From NCBI GenBank assembly GCA_030652035.1, contig JAUSBJ010000025.1, positions 1-63,663 on the forward strand: a stretch of DNA of 63,663 nt. The letters are read 5' to 3'. Both the position numbers and the translations under genes were made by a program. Shown here piece by piece: positions 53,907 to 63,523 of this stretch. The notes beneath the pieces were generated by a model. The model searched no databases. It was not told where the DNA came from and saw only the letters and a list, made by a program, of their open reading frames with translations. Numbering within the stretch: the stretch's first letter is position 1; each line of letters starts with the position of its first letter. Source of the stretch: Sulfurimicrobium sp. (GTDB lineage Bacteria; Pseudomonadota; Gammaproteobacteria; Burkholderiales; Sulfuricellaceae).

Positions 53907-55366
53907 GGCCGGAATCGCCAAGTCGCAATGAGCAGCAGGCACATCAGCAGCAGCGCGGGCAGGTTGCCGAAGCGGACGTAAGGGGTGCTGCCCTGGAAAG
54001 CCTGTGCCTTCCCCTCCAGAATCGTGGTGATAAAAGTGGGCGCTTGCTTCTCTATTTCACCTTTATGGTTGATGATGGCGGTAACGCCTGTGTTGGTGGC
54101 GCGGACCATGGTGCGCCCGCTTTCCAGGGCGCGCATCTGGGCAATTTGCAGATGTTGCCAAGGGCCAATGGAGTGGCCGAACCAGGCATCGTTGGTGAGG
54201 TTTGCCAGCATGGTCGCCTGTGGCAGCTGACGGATGATTTCTTCCCCGAAGACGTCCTCATAACAGATGTCCACTGCCAGTTTTATCCCGGCAACGGCCA
54301 TAGGCTGCTGCACATCAGCACCGCGGGAAAAGTCGGACAGGGGGATGTGCAGAATATTCAACACCCAACTGAGCAGGGGTCGTAGCGGCAGGAACTCGCC
54401 AAACGGCACAAGATGCGATTTGCGGTAAGTTTGTGTCGGCGATGATCCCACGCTGAATGCACTATTAAAATACTCGCCTGGCGCACCCTCCTCGGGAACG
54501 CCGAAAACCAGGTCGCCACCACGCTGCCGCGCTACAGCCTCCAGTTGTTCGAGATAAAAAGGGGGGAGATCGGCGATGAACATGGGCAGGGCAGTTTCCG
54601 GCATGATGATAAGCCGGCCTTGGCTTGTGGCCATCAGTTCGGCATAGGTCTGCAAAGTAGCCCGGGCTTTTTCCGGGCGCCACTTCATGTCCTGTGCGAT
54701 ATTGCCCTGCAGCAGCGAAACGGTCACCGGTGTGCCGAGCGCTTCGACCCATTGCACTTGTTTCAGCGCCCACCCTGTGGACAGCAGTAGCGTGATCGCG
54801 ATGGTGGTTCGGAGACGCTGCTTTCCTGTAAAAAGAAGTGTCAGCGCCGCTGCGCACAGCGCGACCGTGAGAGACACGCCATAGACCCCGAGTAGTGGGG
54901 CGAAACCAGCCAAGGGGCCTGAGGGCACTTGCGTATAACCCACTGCCAACCAGGGGAAACCAGTCAGTATCCAGCCTCGCAGCCATTCGCTCAGGGCCCA
55001 CAAGGCGGGTATCAGCGCAATCAGACGCAGTGTGAGCGGCGTGTTTTTGCAACGCCCTTGCAGGCCGCCCACAAGTGCGGGCAAAAGGGCAAGAAATGCG
55101 CAGAAAAGTGTGGTGGCCGCAAGCGCCGCTGCCATCGGCATGCCGCCAAAATCGTGCATGCTGACATATACCCAGCTCACTCCGGTCCCGAAAAACCCAA
55201 GGCCGAAAGTGAATCCGTCGAGGGCGGCCCGCTTGGCGCTGGACGCCTTGATCCAGAGTTGGAATAGCCCGGCCAGGGCCAGAATGGTCAGTGGGAACCA
55301 GTAGAAAGGCGCGAAACCTAAAACCGCCATTACGCCAAGAGATGGGGCAATCAGAAGCTTGAGCAA
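53903..55366 (-). CDS. lnt: Apolipoprotein N-acyltransferase
   Basis: This 487-residue protein has about eight membrane helices. The nitrilase-type catalytic residues are all present: Glu in LIIMPETALPMF, Lys in YRKSHLVPFGEFLP and Cys in VDICYEDVFGEEI. It N-acylates the diacylglyceryl Cys of lipoproteins. The gene is translationally coupled to the GIY-YIG gene by a GTGA overlap. Confidence 0.96.
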   Translation of the reverse strand: MLKLLIAPSLGVMAVLGFAPFYWFPLTILALAGLFQLWIKASSAKRAALDGFTFGLGFFGTGVSWVYVSMHDFGGMPMAAALAATTLFCAFLALLPALVGGLQGRCKNTPLTLRLIALIPALWALSEWLRGWILTGFPWLAVGYTQVPSGPLAGFAPLLGVYGVSLTVALCAAALTLLFTGKQRLRTTIAITLLLSTGWALKQVQWVEALGTPVTVSLLQGNIAQDMKWRPEKARATLQTYAELMATSQGRLIIMPETALPMFIADLPPFYLEQLEAVARQRGGDLVFGVPEEGAPGEYFNSAFSVGSSPTQTYRKSHLVPFGEFLPLRPLLSWVLNILHIPLSDFSRGADVQQPMAVAGIKLAVDICYEDVFGEEIIRQLPQATMLANLTNDAWFGHSIGPWQHLQIAQMRALESGRTMVRATNTGVTAIINHKGEIEKQAPTFITTILEGKAQAFQGSTPYVRFGNLPALLLMCLLLIATWRFRP

Positions 55367-55480
55367 ACTTGATCCTTAAAAAACGAATTAACCCCAGGAC
55401 ACACGAGGCCAGGCTCAGGGATCTATCCGGAATTGGTCGGGATTTCCCCTCGTCCCCCGTGGTTAATCGCCTTTTTGAAC

Positions 55481-56728
55481 TTAGTCCGGCAGCCGCCGCT
55501 CACTGGCAAAGAGCTGAGCTATCTGTTCGCGTTCGCGCACCAGGTGAACACGGGCGCCATCTGCCATGATTTCCGCAGCACGCGGACGGGTGTTGTAGTT
55601 TGAACTCATGCTCATGCCGTAGGCCCCGGCCGACATGATCGCCAGCAGGTCACCTTCATTCAGTGCGAGTTCGCGGTCATGGCCGAGGAAATCTCCGCTT
55701 TCGCATACCGGGCCGACTATTTCGTAGTTTTGGGTATCGCCTGTGGCCGAATTGACCGGCAGGATGGCATGGTAGGCATCATACAGGGCGGGGCGCGCGA
55801 GATCGTTCATGGCAGCATCGACGATGGCAAAATTCTTGGTTTCACCATGCTTCAGATATTCCACCCGCGTGAGCAGCAAGCCAGCATTGCCGACTAGGGC
55901 GCGGCCAGGCTCGATGATGATTTTTTGCCTGTGCTTGCCCAGCCGGGACAGAAGAGTTTTGGCATATTCCTCGGGCAGGGGTGGAGTCTCGTCAAGGTAG
56001 CGAATGCCTACTCCGCCGCCTAGGTCCAGGTGGTGCAGGGTGATGCCATCCTGCTGGAGACGCTCGACAAGATCCAGCACCTTGTCGAGCGCATCGGCGA
56101 AGGGCGTGACTTCGGTGATTTGCGAGCCGATATGGCAGTCGATGCCCTGGATGGATATGTGCGGCAGGGTGCTGGCCAAGCGATACAGACGCGGCGCATC
56201 CTGGTAGGCGACGCCGAACTTGTTGCCTTTGAGGCCGGTGGAAATGTAAGGGTGGGTTTTGGGGTCGACGTCGGGATTGACGCGCAGGCTGACCGGCGCG
56301 GTTTTAGCCATTTTACTGGCGACCTGATTGAGCCGCAGTAACTCGCTTTCCGACTCGACATTGAAGCACAGGATGCCAGCCTCGAGGGCCTGGCGCATTT
56401 CGCCGGCAGTCTTTCCTACGCCGGAAAACACCACTTTACTGGGGTCGCCGCCGGCAGCAAGTACCCGTTGCAATTCGCCGCCGGAAACGATATCAAACCC
56501 GGCCCCGAGGCGGGCAAACAGATTGAGAATGGCGAGGTTGGGATTGGCCTTGACGGCGTAGCACACCAGGTGTTCCCGTTCAGCAAGCGCGTCATCGAAA
56601 GCCTGATAGGCCAGGGTCAGCGCGGCGCGCGAATAGACATAACAGGGCGTGCCGAACTGGGCGGCAATGTGGCTTAGCGAAACAGCTTCGGCGTGCAGTT
56701 CGCCGTTCAGAATTGGAAAAGCGTTCAC
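55481..56728 (-). CDS. lysA: Diaminopimelate decarboxylase
   Basis: This is 415 residues from GTG at 56728. The frame is open further up but that part encodes LptM in another reading. It has PLP-lysine CYAVKANPNLAIL, the Cys-containing GPVCESGDFLG, HIGSQITEV and YNTRPRAAE. It makes lysine from meso-DAP. The GTG overlaps the TGA of the upstream lipoprotein gene, so the two are coupled, as in many Proteobacteria. Confidence 0.96.
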   Translation of the reverse strand: MNAFPILNGELHAEAVSLSHIAAQFGTPCYVYSRAALTLAYQAFDDALAEREHLVCYAVKANPNLAILNLFARLGAGFDIVSGGELQRVLAAGGDPSKVVFSGVGKTAGEMRQALEAGILCFNVESESELLRLNQVASKMAKTAPVSLRVNPDVDPKTHPYISTGLKGNKFGVAYQDAPRLYRLASTLPHISIQGIDCHIGSQITEVTPFADALDKVLDLVERLQQDGITLHHLDLGGGVGIRYLDETPPLPEEYAKTLLSRLGKHRQKIIIEPGRALVGNAGLLLTRVEYLKHGETKNFAIVDAAMNDLARPALYDAYHAILPVNSATGDTQNYEIVGPVCESGDFLGHDRELALNEGDLLAIMSAGAYGMSMSSNYNTRPRAAEIMADGARVHLVREREQIAQLFASERRLPD

Positions 56729-56835
56729 TTTGGATCCTGTTGCAGGGAGGAGGGGGGCGGCAGGTAGAGCGGGCCCTTGTGGCCGCAGCCTGCAAGCAGC
56801 AGGCCGCACAGAACTAGCATGAAAACGGGCCGCAT
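56725..56835 (-). CDS. lptM: LptM-type small lipoprotein
   Basis: This 36-residue lipoprotein starts at ATG 56835 with AGGAGG upstream. The signal peptide MRPVFMLVLCGLLLAGC ends in lipobox LLAGC (Cys17), followed by GHKGPLYLPPP, the hallmark GxxxPLYxP of LptM (YifL). LptM binds LptD and promotes its oxidative maturation in E. coli. The gene is small and easily missed. TGA overlaps the lysA GTG. Confidence 0.9.
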   Translation of the reverse strand: MRPVFMLVLCGLLLAGCGHKGPLYLPPPSSLQQDPK

Positions 56836-56951
56836 AGTATCCTCCTGATGAAAAATTGCGCCAAAGGCGCGCTTCGGTTCCCCTCCGCCGCTCAAGAAAA
56901 AGGCAGGGTCAAGGGAAATTTAACCGCAAAATCTTAACACACGGGTTAGAC

Positions 56952-57275
56952 ATGACAGAAACCGAGTTTAGCCAACTGGTCGATGCGACCTTGGCGAAAA
57001 TCGAGCAGGCCATCGAGGCCAGCGAGGCGGATATCGATTTTGAAATGACAGCCGGGATTCTCGAACTGGAGTTCGGGAACGGCAGCAAGATTATTATCAA
57101 CCGCCAAAGTGCCACTCAGCAGCTGTGGGTGGCGGCAAAATCCGGCGGTTACCACTATCTTTGGCAAGACAATGCCTGGCGCAATACGCGCGATGGCAGC
57201 GAGCTTTTCGCTTCCCTCGGCCATTATGTAAGCGAGCAGGCGGGTGAAAAGGTGGAATTGGGGAGGTATACCTAA
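56952..57275 (+). CDS. cyaY: Iron-sulfur cluster regulator CyaY (frataxin)
   Basis: This is 107 residues from the ATG at 56952. The acidic first helix (EFSQLVDATLAKIEQAIE) and beta-sheet (DIDFEMTAGILELEF, QLWVAAKSGGYHY, LFASLGHYVSEQAG) are typical of bacterial frataxin, which binds iron and slows IscS-driven cluster assembly. It is the first gene of a plus-strand run; the REC-TPR gene begins one base after its stop codon. Confidence 0.93.
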   Translation: MTETEFSQLVDATLAKIEQAIEASEADIDFEMTAGILELEFGNGSKIIINRQSATQQLWVAAKSGGYHYLWQDNAWRNTRDGSELFASLGHYVSEQAGEKVELGRYT

Positions 57276-57276
57276 G

Positions 57277-58926
57277 ATGTCCGCTCTTCGCAGCGCAAAA
57301 AATGCGCCGGTCGATTTCAAGGATAAGACCTTTCTGGTCATTGATGACATCATCGGCGTGCGCTCCTCGATGCGCATCACCATCACCACCTTTGGTGGCG
57401 TCAAAGTTGACATGGCGGCAAATGCTGCGGATGCGATCAACAAGATCGAGCATCGTAATTACGACATCATCCTCTGCGACTATTCCCTGGGCGATGCCAA
57501 GGATGGACAGCAGTTGCTTGAGGAGCTCAAGCGGCGGCGATTGATCCGGAACACCACAGTATTCATGATGGTAACCGCCGAGCGTGGCTACGAAAAAGTG
57601 GTCAGTGCAGTCGAACTGGCGCCGGACGATTATCTGATCAAACCTTTTAGCGGAGAGGTGCTGCGTAGCCGTCTTGAGCGCCTGACGCACAAAAAGAACT
57701 TTCTGGCGCCAATTTACGAGTTGATGGAACGCCAGGAAATGCGCAAGGCGGTGCAGATGTGTGATCAGCGCCTGCAGGCAGCGGGACCCTATTTGCTTGA
57801 TGTGTTGCGCCTCAAGGGCGAGTTGTTGCTGCTGATTTCTGAGTTTCAGAGCGCGAGCCAGACTTATCAACACATTCTTGCCATGCGCGAAATTCCATGG
57901 GCCAGAATGGGTCTGGCCCAAGCACAGTATTATCTTGAGAACTACGCGGCAGCGGCAGACGGTTTCCAGCAGATCGTCGCCGAGCATCCCAATTACATGT
58001 CCGCCTATGACTGGCTGGCCAAGGCTTATACCGCCATCGGGGACGAAAGCTCGGCGCAGCGGGTTTTGATGGATGCCGTAGCCAAATCGCCACGCACCTT
58101 GCAGCGGCAGAAAGATCTGGGTGAAACCGCTTATCTCAACGAGGATCTGGATACTGCGCAGGGCGCATTCGAAGCCGTGCTGGAATTCGGCAAATTTTCT
58201 TCCTTTACCGAACCCGAGGATTTCGCCAACCTGAGCCGCATTTTTCTCGACAAGGGCGAGTACGATCAGGCGCTGAAGGTTATGGGTAATGCCCGCAAGA
58301 CTTTTGATGATTCGCCGCAGGTCATGCTCCATTCTGCCGTATTGGGTAGCATGATATACAACAGGGCGGGCGACAAGGAGGCTGCAGACCGCGCATTCGC
58401 TGAGGCGCAGGCGCTATTCGATACGGCGGCAAAAAAGCCGGAGTCCCTTGCCCTGGACATGGTTCGCGCCTGTTTTCAGCTAGGCGATCAGGCTGCGGGT
58501 GAAAAGATTACGCAAGATCTGGTCAAGAACAATCATGACAATCCGGCCGTATTGAAGCGCGCAGAGCAGATGTTCCAGCGCATGGGCATGCATGACCATG
58601 GCAAGGATCTGATCAGCAATTCCTCGCGCGAAGTGATCGCGCTCAACAACCGTGCCGTGAAGCTGGCTCAGGCGGGTGATCTGAAAGGTTCTGTTGAGTT
58701 GTTGATGCAGGCGGCCGATCAGCTCAAGGCAAATAACGTGGTGGTGCTCAATGCCGCCCACGCGATCCTGACTTATCTTGGGCAAACCGGCTGGGACGAA
58801 CAATTGGCGCACACCATCCGGGAATACCTGGACACGGTGAAACAGCGTGATCCCCAGCACAAAAAATATCTCACCCTGAATGCGATGTACAAAGATCTTG
58901 CGATCAAGTTCGGGGTCAATAAGTGA
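57277..58926 (+). CDS. Response regulator with TPR repeat effector
   Basis: This is 549 residues from the ATG at 57277, with GGGGAGGT upstream. The REC domain (about 10-135) has FLVIDDIIG, phospho-Asp in DIILCDYSLGDA and Lys in YLIKPFSGE. The remainder (about 140-545) is helical with several TPR-like units (EYDQALKVMGNARKTF, AVKLAQAGDLKGSVELLMQ). No DNA-binding domain is present, so output is through protein contacts. GTGA overlap with the kinase gene that follows shows it is one operon with cyaY. It belongs to the poorly characterised REC-TPR class. Confidence 0.88.
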   Translation: MSALRSAKNAPVDFKDKTFLVIDDIIGVRSSMRITITTFGGVKVDMAANAADAINKIEHRNYDIILCDYSLGDAKDGQQLLEELKRRRLIRNTTVFMMVTAERGYEKVVSAVELAPDDYLIKPFSGEVLRSRLERLTHKKNFLAPIYELMERQEMRKAVQMCDQRLQAAGPYLLDVLRLKGELLLLISEFQSASQTYQHILAMREIPWARMGLAQAQYYLENYAAAADGFQQIVAEHPNYMSAYDWLAKAYTAIGDESSAQRVLMDAVAKSPRTLQRQKDLGETAYLNEDLDTAQGAFEAVLEFGKFSSFTEPEDFANLSRIFLDKGEYDQALKVMGNARKTFDDSPQVMLHSAVLGSMIYNRAGDKEAADRAFAEAQALFDTAAKKPESLALDMVRACFQLGDQAAGEKITQDLVKNNHDNPAVLKRAEQMFQRMGMHDHGKDLISNSSREVIALNNRAVKLAQAGDLKGSVELLMQAADQLKANNVVVLNAAHAILTYLGQTGWDEQLAHTIREYLDTVKQRDPQHKKYLTLNAMYKDLAIKFGVNK

Positions 58927-59639
58927 CTCGTCCTGATGGGCAGGGCGAGCCATTGGGGATCCTCGATTTTGCTTCTTTATTCGCTTCCAATATCCATGAA
59001 ATCAAGAATCAGCTGTTCCTGCTGCTGAGCGCTGTAGAGGAAGTCAGCCGGGAAACCTGGGTCAAGGAACACGCCTCGGCGCAGATGGCATTAAACCGGC
59101 TTGATCAGGGCGGCGCCCAGATCGCGCAGCAACTGGCGCATTTGCTGGGACTCTATCGCATCGCTCAGGGACATTACCAGTTCGATATCGCCTACCACGA
59201 GGCGGCTGAATTGATGCAGGATGTGGCGCTCGAAATCAGGCCTTTGCTGGGTGAGCAACGTGCAGCGGAATTGATCGTTGAAGGCGGTGAGGCGCTGTAC
59301 GGGTTTTTTGACCGAGAAATCGTACGGGGCATCTTGCTTAATGCAGTCCACAACGCCTTGCGCTTCAGCGCAGGGAAAGTCCGAATCAGCGCGGCTAGGG
59401 ATGATGGTTTTTTGTGTTTCCAGGTCGAAGATGATGGCCCCGGCTTCCCGCCCGAAATGTTGGCAGAAGGGGTTGCCCAGGCAAGGCTCGATCTGAGGAG
59501 AGGGGGGACGGGACTTGGGTTGTATTTTGCCGCCACTACCGCGGCACTACACCACAGTCAGGGAAAAAAAGGCTTCATTCGGCTGGCCAATAATGGTGCT
59601 TTCCTGAAAGGCGCGGTCTTTAAGCTGTGCCTGCCTTGA
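58923..59639 (+). CDS. Histidine kinase-like protein (HATPase) paired with REC-TPR
   Basis: This is 238 residues from GTG at 58923, inside the GTGA overlap. A short N-terminal helix carries a possible phospho-acceptor, His in ASNIHEIKNQLFLL (about 24). Then come the ATPase boxes: N box LLNAVHNALRFS, G1 DDGPGFPP and G2 RRGGTGLGLYFA. It has no sensory or membrane domain, so its input must come from elsewhere. The natural partner is the REC-TPR protein encoded upstream. Confidence 0.85.
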   Translation: MTRPDGQGEPLGILDFASLFASNIHEIKNQLFLLLSAVEEVSRETWVKEHASAQMALNRLDQGGAQIAQQLAHLLGLYRIAQGHYQFDIAYHEAAELMQDVALEIRPLLGEQRAAELIVEGGEALYGFFDREIVRGILLNAVHNALRFSAGKVRISAARDDGFLCFQVEDDGPGFPPEMLAEGVAQARLDLRRGGTGLGLYFAATTAALHHSQGKKGFIRLANNGAFLKGAVFKLCLP

Positions 59640-59902
59640 TCAAGCGCACATCCTGTTTGCCGCTGGGCGGCATGGGAAGTGATAACGCAAGCGGATTGAG
59701 CAGCCCTGTATTATGTAGGGCGGTGAGAAAAACTTCTGAAACGGTTCTGCCAAATGGGGTGGGCGGATCATTTTGCGGTAGTCGCCATGCTTGAATTGCA
59801 GTTGTACATTGGCGATTGTCACGCTCAGACCTGAGATGCTCAAGCTTTCCTTTTTCCACTGAGGGGCAAAATCCTGTGCCTAAGCGCCAGGCAATAGAAT
59901 TT
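59640..59902 (-). pseudogene. Possible frameshifted gene remnant
   Basis: On the minus strand one frame (about 59850-59750) reads SLSISGLSVTIANVQLQFKH, and another frame continues TPFGRTVSEVFLTALHN, then LNPLALSLPMPPSGKQDVR, to a stop near 59620-59640. Joined by a single shift they would look protein-like, but no family is recognised and there is no start signal. It may be chance. Otherwise the 263-bp gap between the kinase gene and argH is empty. Confidence 0.2.
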
Positions 59903-61300
59903 TTATGCGCTCAGGGATTTTCTCGCTCTTTGTATGGCTTTCCTGACCTGCTCAGGTGCGGTCCCCCCTGTGTGATTGCGGCTATTGAGCGACCCTTCCA
60001 GCGTCAGAACGTCGAAGATGTCATTGGCGATCAGGGGCGAGAATTCGCATAACTGAGCCAGCGTGAGTTCGCTCAGGTCGCATTTTCGGCTTTCCGCGTA
60101 ACGTACTGCACGGGCCACCGCTTCGTGTGCATCGCGGAAAGGCAGGCCTTTCTTGACCAGGTAGTCCGCCAGGTCGGTGGCTGTGGCATAACCCTGGAAA
60201 GCGGCTTGCCGCATCGCATCCTTGTTGACCGTGATGCCGCTAATCATTTCGGCATAGATGCGTAATGTGGCATTGAGGGTGTCTGCCGTATCGAACAAGG
60301 GTTCCTTATCTTCCTGGTTGTCTTTGTTGTAGGCCAGGGGCTGGGATTTCATCAGGGTCAGTAGTGCGACCAGATGGCCGTTGACTCGTCCGGTCTTGCC
60401 GCGCACCAGTTCCGGTACATCGGGATTCTTTTTTTGCGGCATGATGCTGGAGCCGGTGCAGAAGCGGTCGGCAATGTCGATGAAACCGAAGCAGGGACTC
60501 ATCCACAGGATCAGTTCTTCCGACAGGCGTGAGAGATGAGTCATGATGAGTGCGGCACCAGCAGTGAATTCGATGGCGAAATCACGATCTGAAACTGCGT
60601 CCAGCGAGTTCTCGCATACGCCGTCGAAACCCAGTTCACGAGCTACCATTTCACGGTCGATCGGGTAGCTGGTGCCGGCCAGCGCGGCAGCTCCCAGCGG
60701 CAGGCGGTTGGCCCGTTTGCGGCAGTCGGACAGGCGTTCACTGTCGCGCTTGAGCATTTCGAAGTACGCCATGAGGTGGTGGCCAAACGAGATTGGCTGA
60801 GCGACCTGCAGATGTGTGAAACCGGGCATTACGGTGTCGCTGTGCTGCTCGGCAAGATCCAGCAGCGCGATTTGCAGATTCCTGATCAGGGCGGACAGCG
60901 CATCAATCTCACTACGCAGCCACAGGCGGATATCGGTTGCCACCTGATCGTTGCGCGAGCGGGCGGTATGCAGACGTTTGCCTGCATCGCCGACCAGTTC
61001 GGTAAGACGTTTTTCAATGTTAAGGTGCACGTCTTCCGCATCGATAGACCAGCCAAACTGGCCGGAGCGAATTTCTTCCTGAATCTGCTGCATCCCCTTG
61101 CGGATGGATGAAAGGTCGTCTATCTTCAGGATGCCGACGGCATGAAGCATATCGGCGTGGGCGAGTGAGCCCTGGATATCGAATTCAGCCAGGCGGCGGT
61201 CGAAATGAATGGAAGCGGTGTAGCGTTTGACCAGATCTGAAACAGGTTCGTTGAAACGGCCGGACCAGGCCTGAGCGGCAGACGGGCTTTTATCTTGCAT
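59903..61300 (-). CDS. argH: Argininosuccinate lyase
   Basis: This 465-residue enzyme of the fumarase/aspartase superfamily has the signature [37 protein letters not shown] and [16 protein letters not shown]. It cleaves argininosuccinate to arginine and fumarate. The ATG is close to the divergent start of the AlgZ-like kinase gene (about 30 bp). This neighbour is conserved in Beta- and Gammaproteobacteria. Confidence 0.97.
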   Translation of the reverse strand: MQDKSPSAAQAWSGRFNEPVSDLVKRYTASIHFDRRLAEFDIQGSLAHADMLHAVGILKIDDLSSIRKGMQQIQEEIRSGQFGWSIDAEDVHLNIEKRLTELVGDAGKRLHTARSRNDQVATDIRLWLRSEIDALSALIRNLQIALLDLAEQHSDTVMPGFTHLQVAQPISFGHHLMAYFEMLKRDSERLSDCRKRANRLPLGAAALAGTSYPIDREMVARELGFDGVCENSLDAVSDRDFAIEFTAGAALIMTHLSRLSEELILWMSPCFGFIDIADRFCTGSSIMPQKKNPDVPELVRGKTGRVNGHLVALLTLMKSQPLAYNKDNQEDKEPLFDTADTLNATLRIYAEMISGITVNKDAMRQAAFQGYATATDLADYLVKKGLPFRDAHEAVARAVRYAESRKCDLSELTLAQLCEFSPLIANDIFDVLTLEGSLNSRNHTGGTAPEQVRKAIQRARKSLSA

Positions 61301-61330
61301 CGTGTCGGGGTCTTATTCAGAATTAGGAAC

Positions 61331-62344
61331 ATGGCAAGTATAAATCAAAATCAGCGGCCCCCGGTGGCCCTGCCCAATTTTTGCAACTTGGGCGTAAGCC
61401 TGCGCATTTTGCTTGCTGTGAATGGAATGAGCCTGGTCTCGGCTGGCCTGAAATCTTCCAGCTGGGTGATATTGTGGCAGGAATTGATTGGGATTGCTGC
61501 GGTGGTGCAGCCGGTGTTGTTGTTAAGTCTGCTGCTGCTGTGCCTTGGGCAGAAATTTCTGGAGCGCATGCCTTATTCGGGTGGGATTGTGATAGTCGTG
61601 CTGCTGGAAGAGTTGCTGGCGACGCTGGCTTATTTTCTGGGAAGGGAGTTGCTGGCGACAGGGGGATATTTTCAGCTTTACCAATATTGGATATTCACTT
61701 TTTTGTTGACCGCCGCGCTGCTGGCTTATTTTAACTTACGCAGCCGTGCACTTTCGCCAGCGCTGGCCGAGGCCCGATTGCAGGCGTTGCAGGCGCGGAT
61801 CCGGCCACATTTTTTGTTTAATAGCATCAACGCAGTGCTGAGCCTGATTCGAAGTAATCCGAAACGCGCGGAAAGCGCGCTGGAGGACATGGCCGATTTG
61901 TTCCGCGTGCTCATGGCGGACAATCTCAACCTTGTCAGCTTGGAACGGGAAGTGGCCTTGAGTCGTCAGTACCTCGGGCTGGAACAGCTGCGGCTGGGGG
62001 AGCGTTTGCAGGTGACGTGGCACATCGAAAAGATGCCGTCCGACGCACTCATCCCCCCCCTGGTTTTGCAGCCCCTGCTGGAAAATGCGGTATACCACGG
62101 TATCGAGCCATCAAGCATGCCGGGAGAGATATGCGTCAACATATACAGAAGCCGTAATCTGGTTCACTTGGTGTTGCGCAACCCCTATCGTAACGAAGGC
62201 AGCCACCATGGCGGCAACAAAATGGCGCTGGGAAACATCCGCGAACGCTTGGCCTTGCATTTTGATGCCGAGGCCAGCCTGACGACGCAAATCAGCGACA
62301 ATGCATATCAGGTACACATCGTGATTCCCTATAAGCAATTATGA
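61331..62344 (+). CDS. algZ: LytS/AlgZ-type sensor histidine kinase
   Basis: This is 337 residues from the ATG at 61331, with TTAGGAAC upstream; a frame open to 61295 overlaps argH. Four membrane helices (about 15-150) precede the His_kinase domain with the acceptor site RIRPHFLFNSINAVLSLI and an ATP-binding LENAVYHGIEPS and GNIRERLALHF. This is the LytS/AlgZ (FimS) family. The partner regulator follows after 11 bp. The AlgZ name rests on gene order and family, not on function in alginate control. Confidence 0.85.
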   Translation: MASINQNQRPPVALPNFCNLGVSLRILLAVNGMSLVSAGLKSSSWVILWQELIGIAAVVQPVLLLSLLLLCLGQKFLERMPYSGGIVIVVLLEELLATLAYFLGRELLATGGYFQLYQYWIFTFLLTAALLAYFNLRSRALSPALAEARLQALQARIRPHFLFNSINAVLSLIRSNPKRAESALEDMADLFRVLMADNLNLVSLEREVALSRQYLGLEQLRLGERLQVTWHIEKMPSDALIPPLVLQPLLENAVYHGIEPSSMPGEICVNIYRSRNLVHLVLRNPYRNEGSHHGGNKMALGNIRERLALHFDAEASLTTQISDNAYQVHIVIPYKQL

Positions 62345-62355
62345 GGCAGTGAAAA

Positions 62356-63114
62356 GTGACTGATGCCATCAACGTATTGATCGTAGATGACGAGGCGCCA
62401 GCGCGTAATCGCCTGCGTGAAGTGCTCGCAGATTGCGCTGAAGCTTTGCCAGTGACTACGGCTGGCGAAGCGGCGTCAGGGCGGGAAGCGCTTGAATGGC
62501 TGGAGCACAATCGGGCTGACGTGGTTTTGCTGGATATACGCATGCCGGAAATGGATGGGATCGAGTTGGCGAGGCACATGCTGAAGCTAAAAAATCCGCC
62601 TGCTGTGATTTTTAGTACCGCATTTGATCAACACGCCATTGAGGCGTTCGAGGTAAATGCCATCGATTACCTGCTGAAGCCAGTAAGGCGCGACCGTCTG
62701 ATAATCTCGTTGCGCAAAGCGCAGGCCTATTCGCAACTGCAATTGGGCGCCGTGTCGCGCCAATCGCGTGTCCATCTCAGTGTAAGTATTGGTGGAAAAG
62801 TGATGCTGGTGCCAGTGGCGGACATTGTGTATCTGAGGGCGGAACAGAAATATGTAACCATGAGAACACTGACGCATGAATATCTAACGGAAGAGTCTTT
62901 GACCAATCTTGAGCAGGAGTTTGGTGAGCGCTTCGTTCGCATACACCGCAATTGCATCGTGGCCAGGGACTTCATCGCAGGCTTTGAAAGGCAGCGCCAC
63001 GCCAGCGAAGACGAGGCTGGAGGGGTGGCTTGGTCAGTCCTGCTGCGAGGCCTGGAGGAAAGGCTGCCGATCAGCCGCCGACACCGGCACGTAGTCAAGG
63101 AAGCGGCAGGCTAA
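62356..63114 (+). CDS. algR: LytTR-type response regulator (AlgR-like)
   Basis: This is 252 residues from a GTG start. The REC domain (about 6-125) has VLIVDDEAPARNRL, phospho-Asp in VVLLDIRMPEMDG (about 59) and Lys in DYLLKPVRR. A LytTR DNA-binding domain (about 140-245) carries VHLSVSIGGKVMLVPVADIV and RFVRIHRNCIVARDFI. It is the output of the preceding kinase. AlgR-type regulators control pili, exopolysaccharide and virulence genes in pseudomonads; targets here are unknown. Confidence 0.9.
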   Translation: MTDAINVLIVDDEAPARNRLREVLADCAEALPVTTAGEAASGREALEWLEHNRADVVLLDIRMPEMDGIELARHMLKLKNPPAVIFSTAFDQHAIEAFEVNAIDYLLKPVRRDRLIISLRKAQAYSQLQLGAVSRQSRVHLSVSIGGKVMLVPVADIVYLRAEQKYVTMRTLTHEYLTEESLTNLEQEFGERFVRIHRNCIVARDFIAGFERQRHASEDEAGGVAWSVLLRGLEERLPISRRHRHVVKEAAG

Positions 63115-63147
63115 TGAGGATCCATAGTGTATGAAATGCGATTTATG

Positions 63148-63176
63148 TTGACATGCCCGATGAAAAAATAGAGAAT
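63148..63176 (+). promoter_or_regulatory. Promoter of the tRNA-Tyr-Gly-Thr-tuf operon
   Basis: TTGACA (63148-63153), a 17-bp spacer and GAGAAT (63171-63176) lie 16 bp before tRNA-Tyr. The -35 box is perfect and the -10 box matches 4 of 6, suitable for a sigma-70 promoter. Confidence 0.65.
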
Positions 63177-63192
63177 AGCGCGCTTCGTTAAC

Positions 63193-63277
<85 letters not shown>

Positions 63278-63334
63278 GAATAAATAGGGTGCTGAAGCGG
63301 CTGTAATGGCTGTTTTTGGTCGATAAGTAAAGCT

Positions 63335-63408
63335 GCGGGTGTAGCTCAATGGTAGAGCAGAAGTTTTCCAAACTTACGACGAGGGTTCGATTCCCTTCAC
63401 CCGCTCCA
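63335..63408 (+). tRNA. tRNA-Gly(TCC)
   Basis: This 74-nt cloverleaf begins GCGGGTG and ends CCGCTCCA. The anticodon arm reads AAGTT-TTCCAAA-CTT, giving TCC. CCA is encoded. Confidence 0.92.
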
Positions 63409-63415
63409 GGTTGCT

Positions 63416-63490
<75 letters not shown>

Positions 63491-63523
63491 TTTTAATTTC
63501 GCGCTAGAGAGGACGACTAGATC

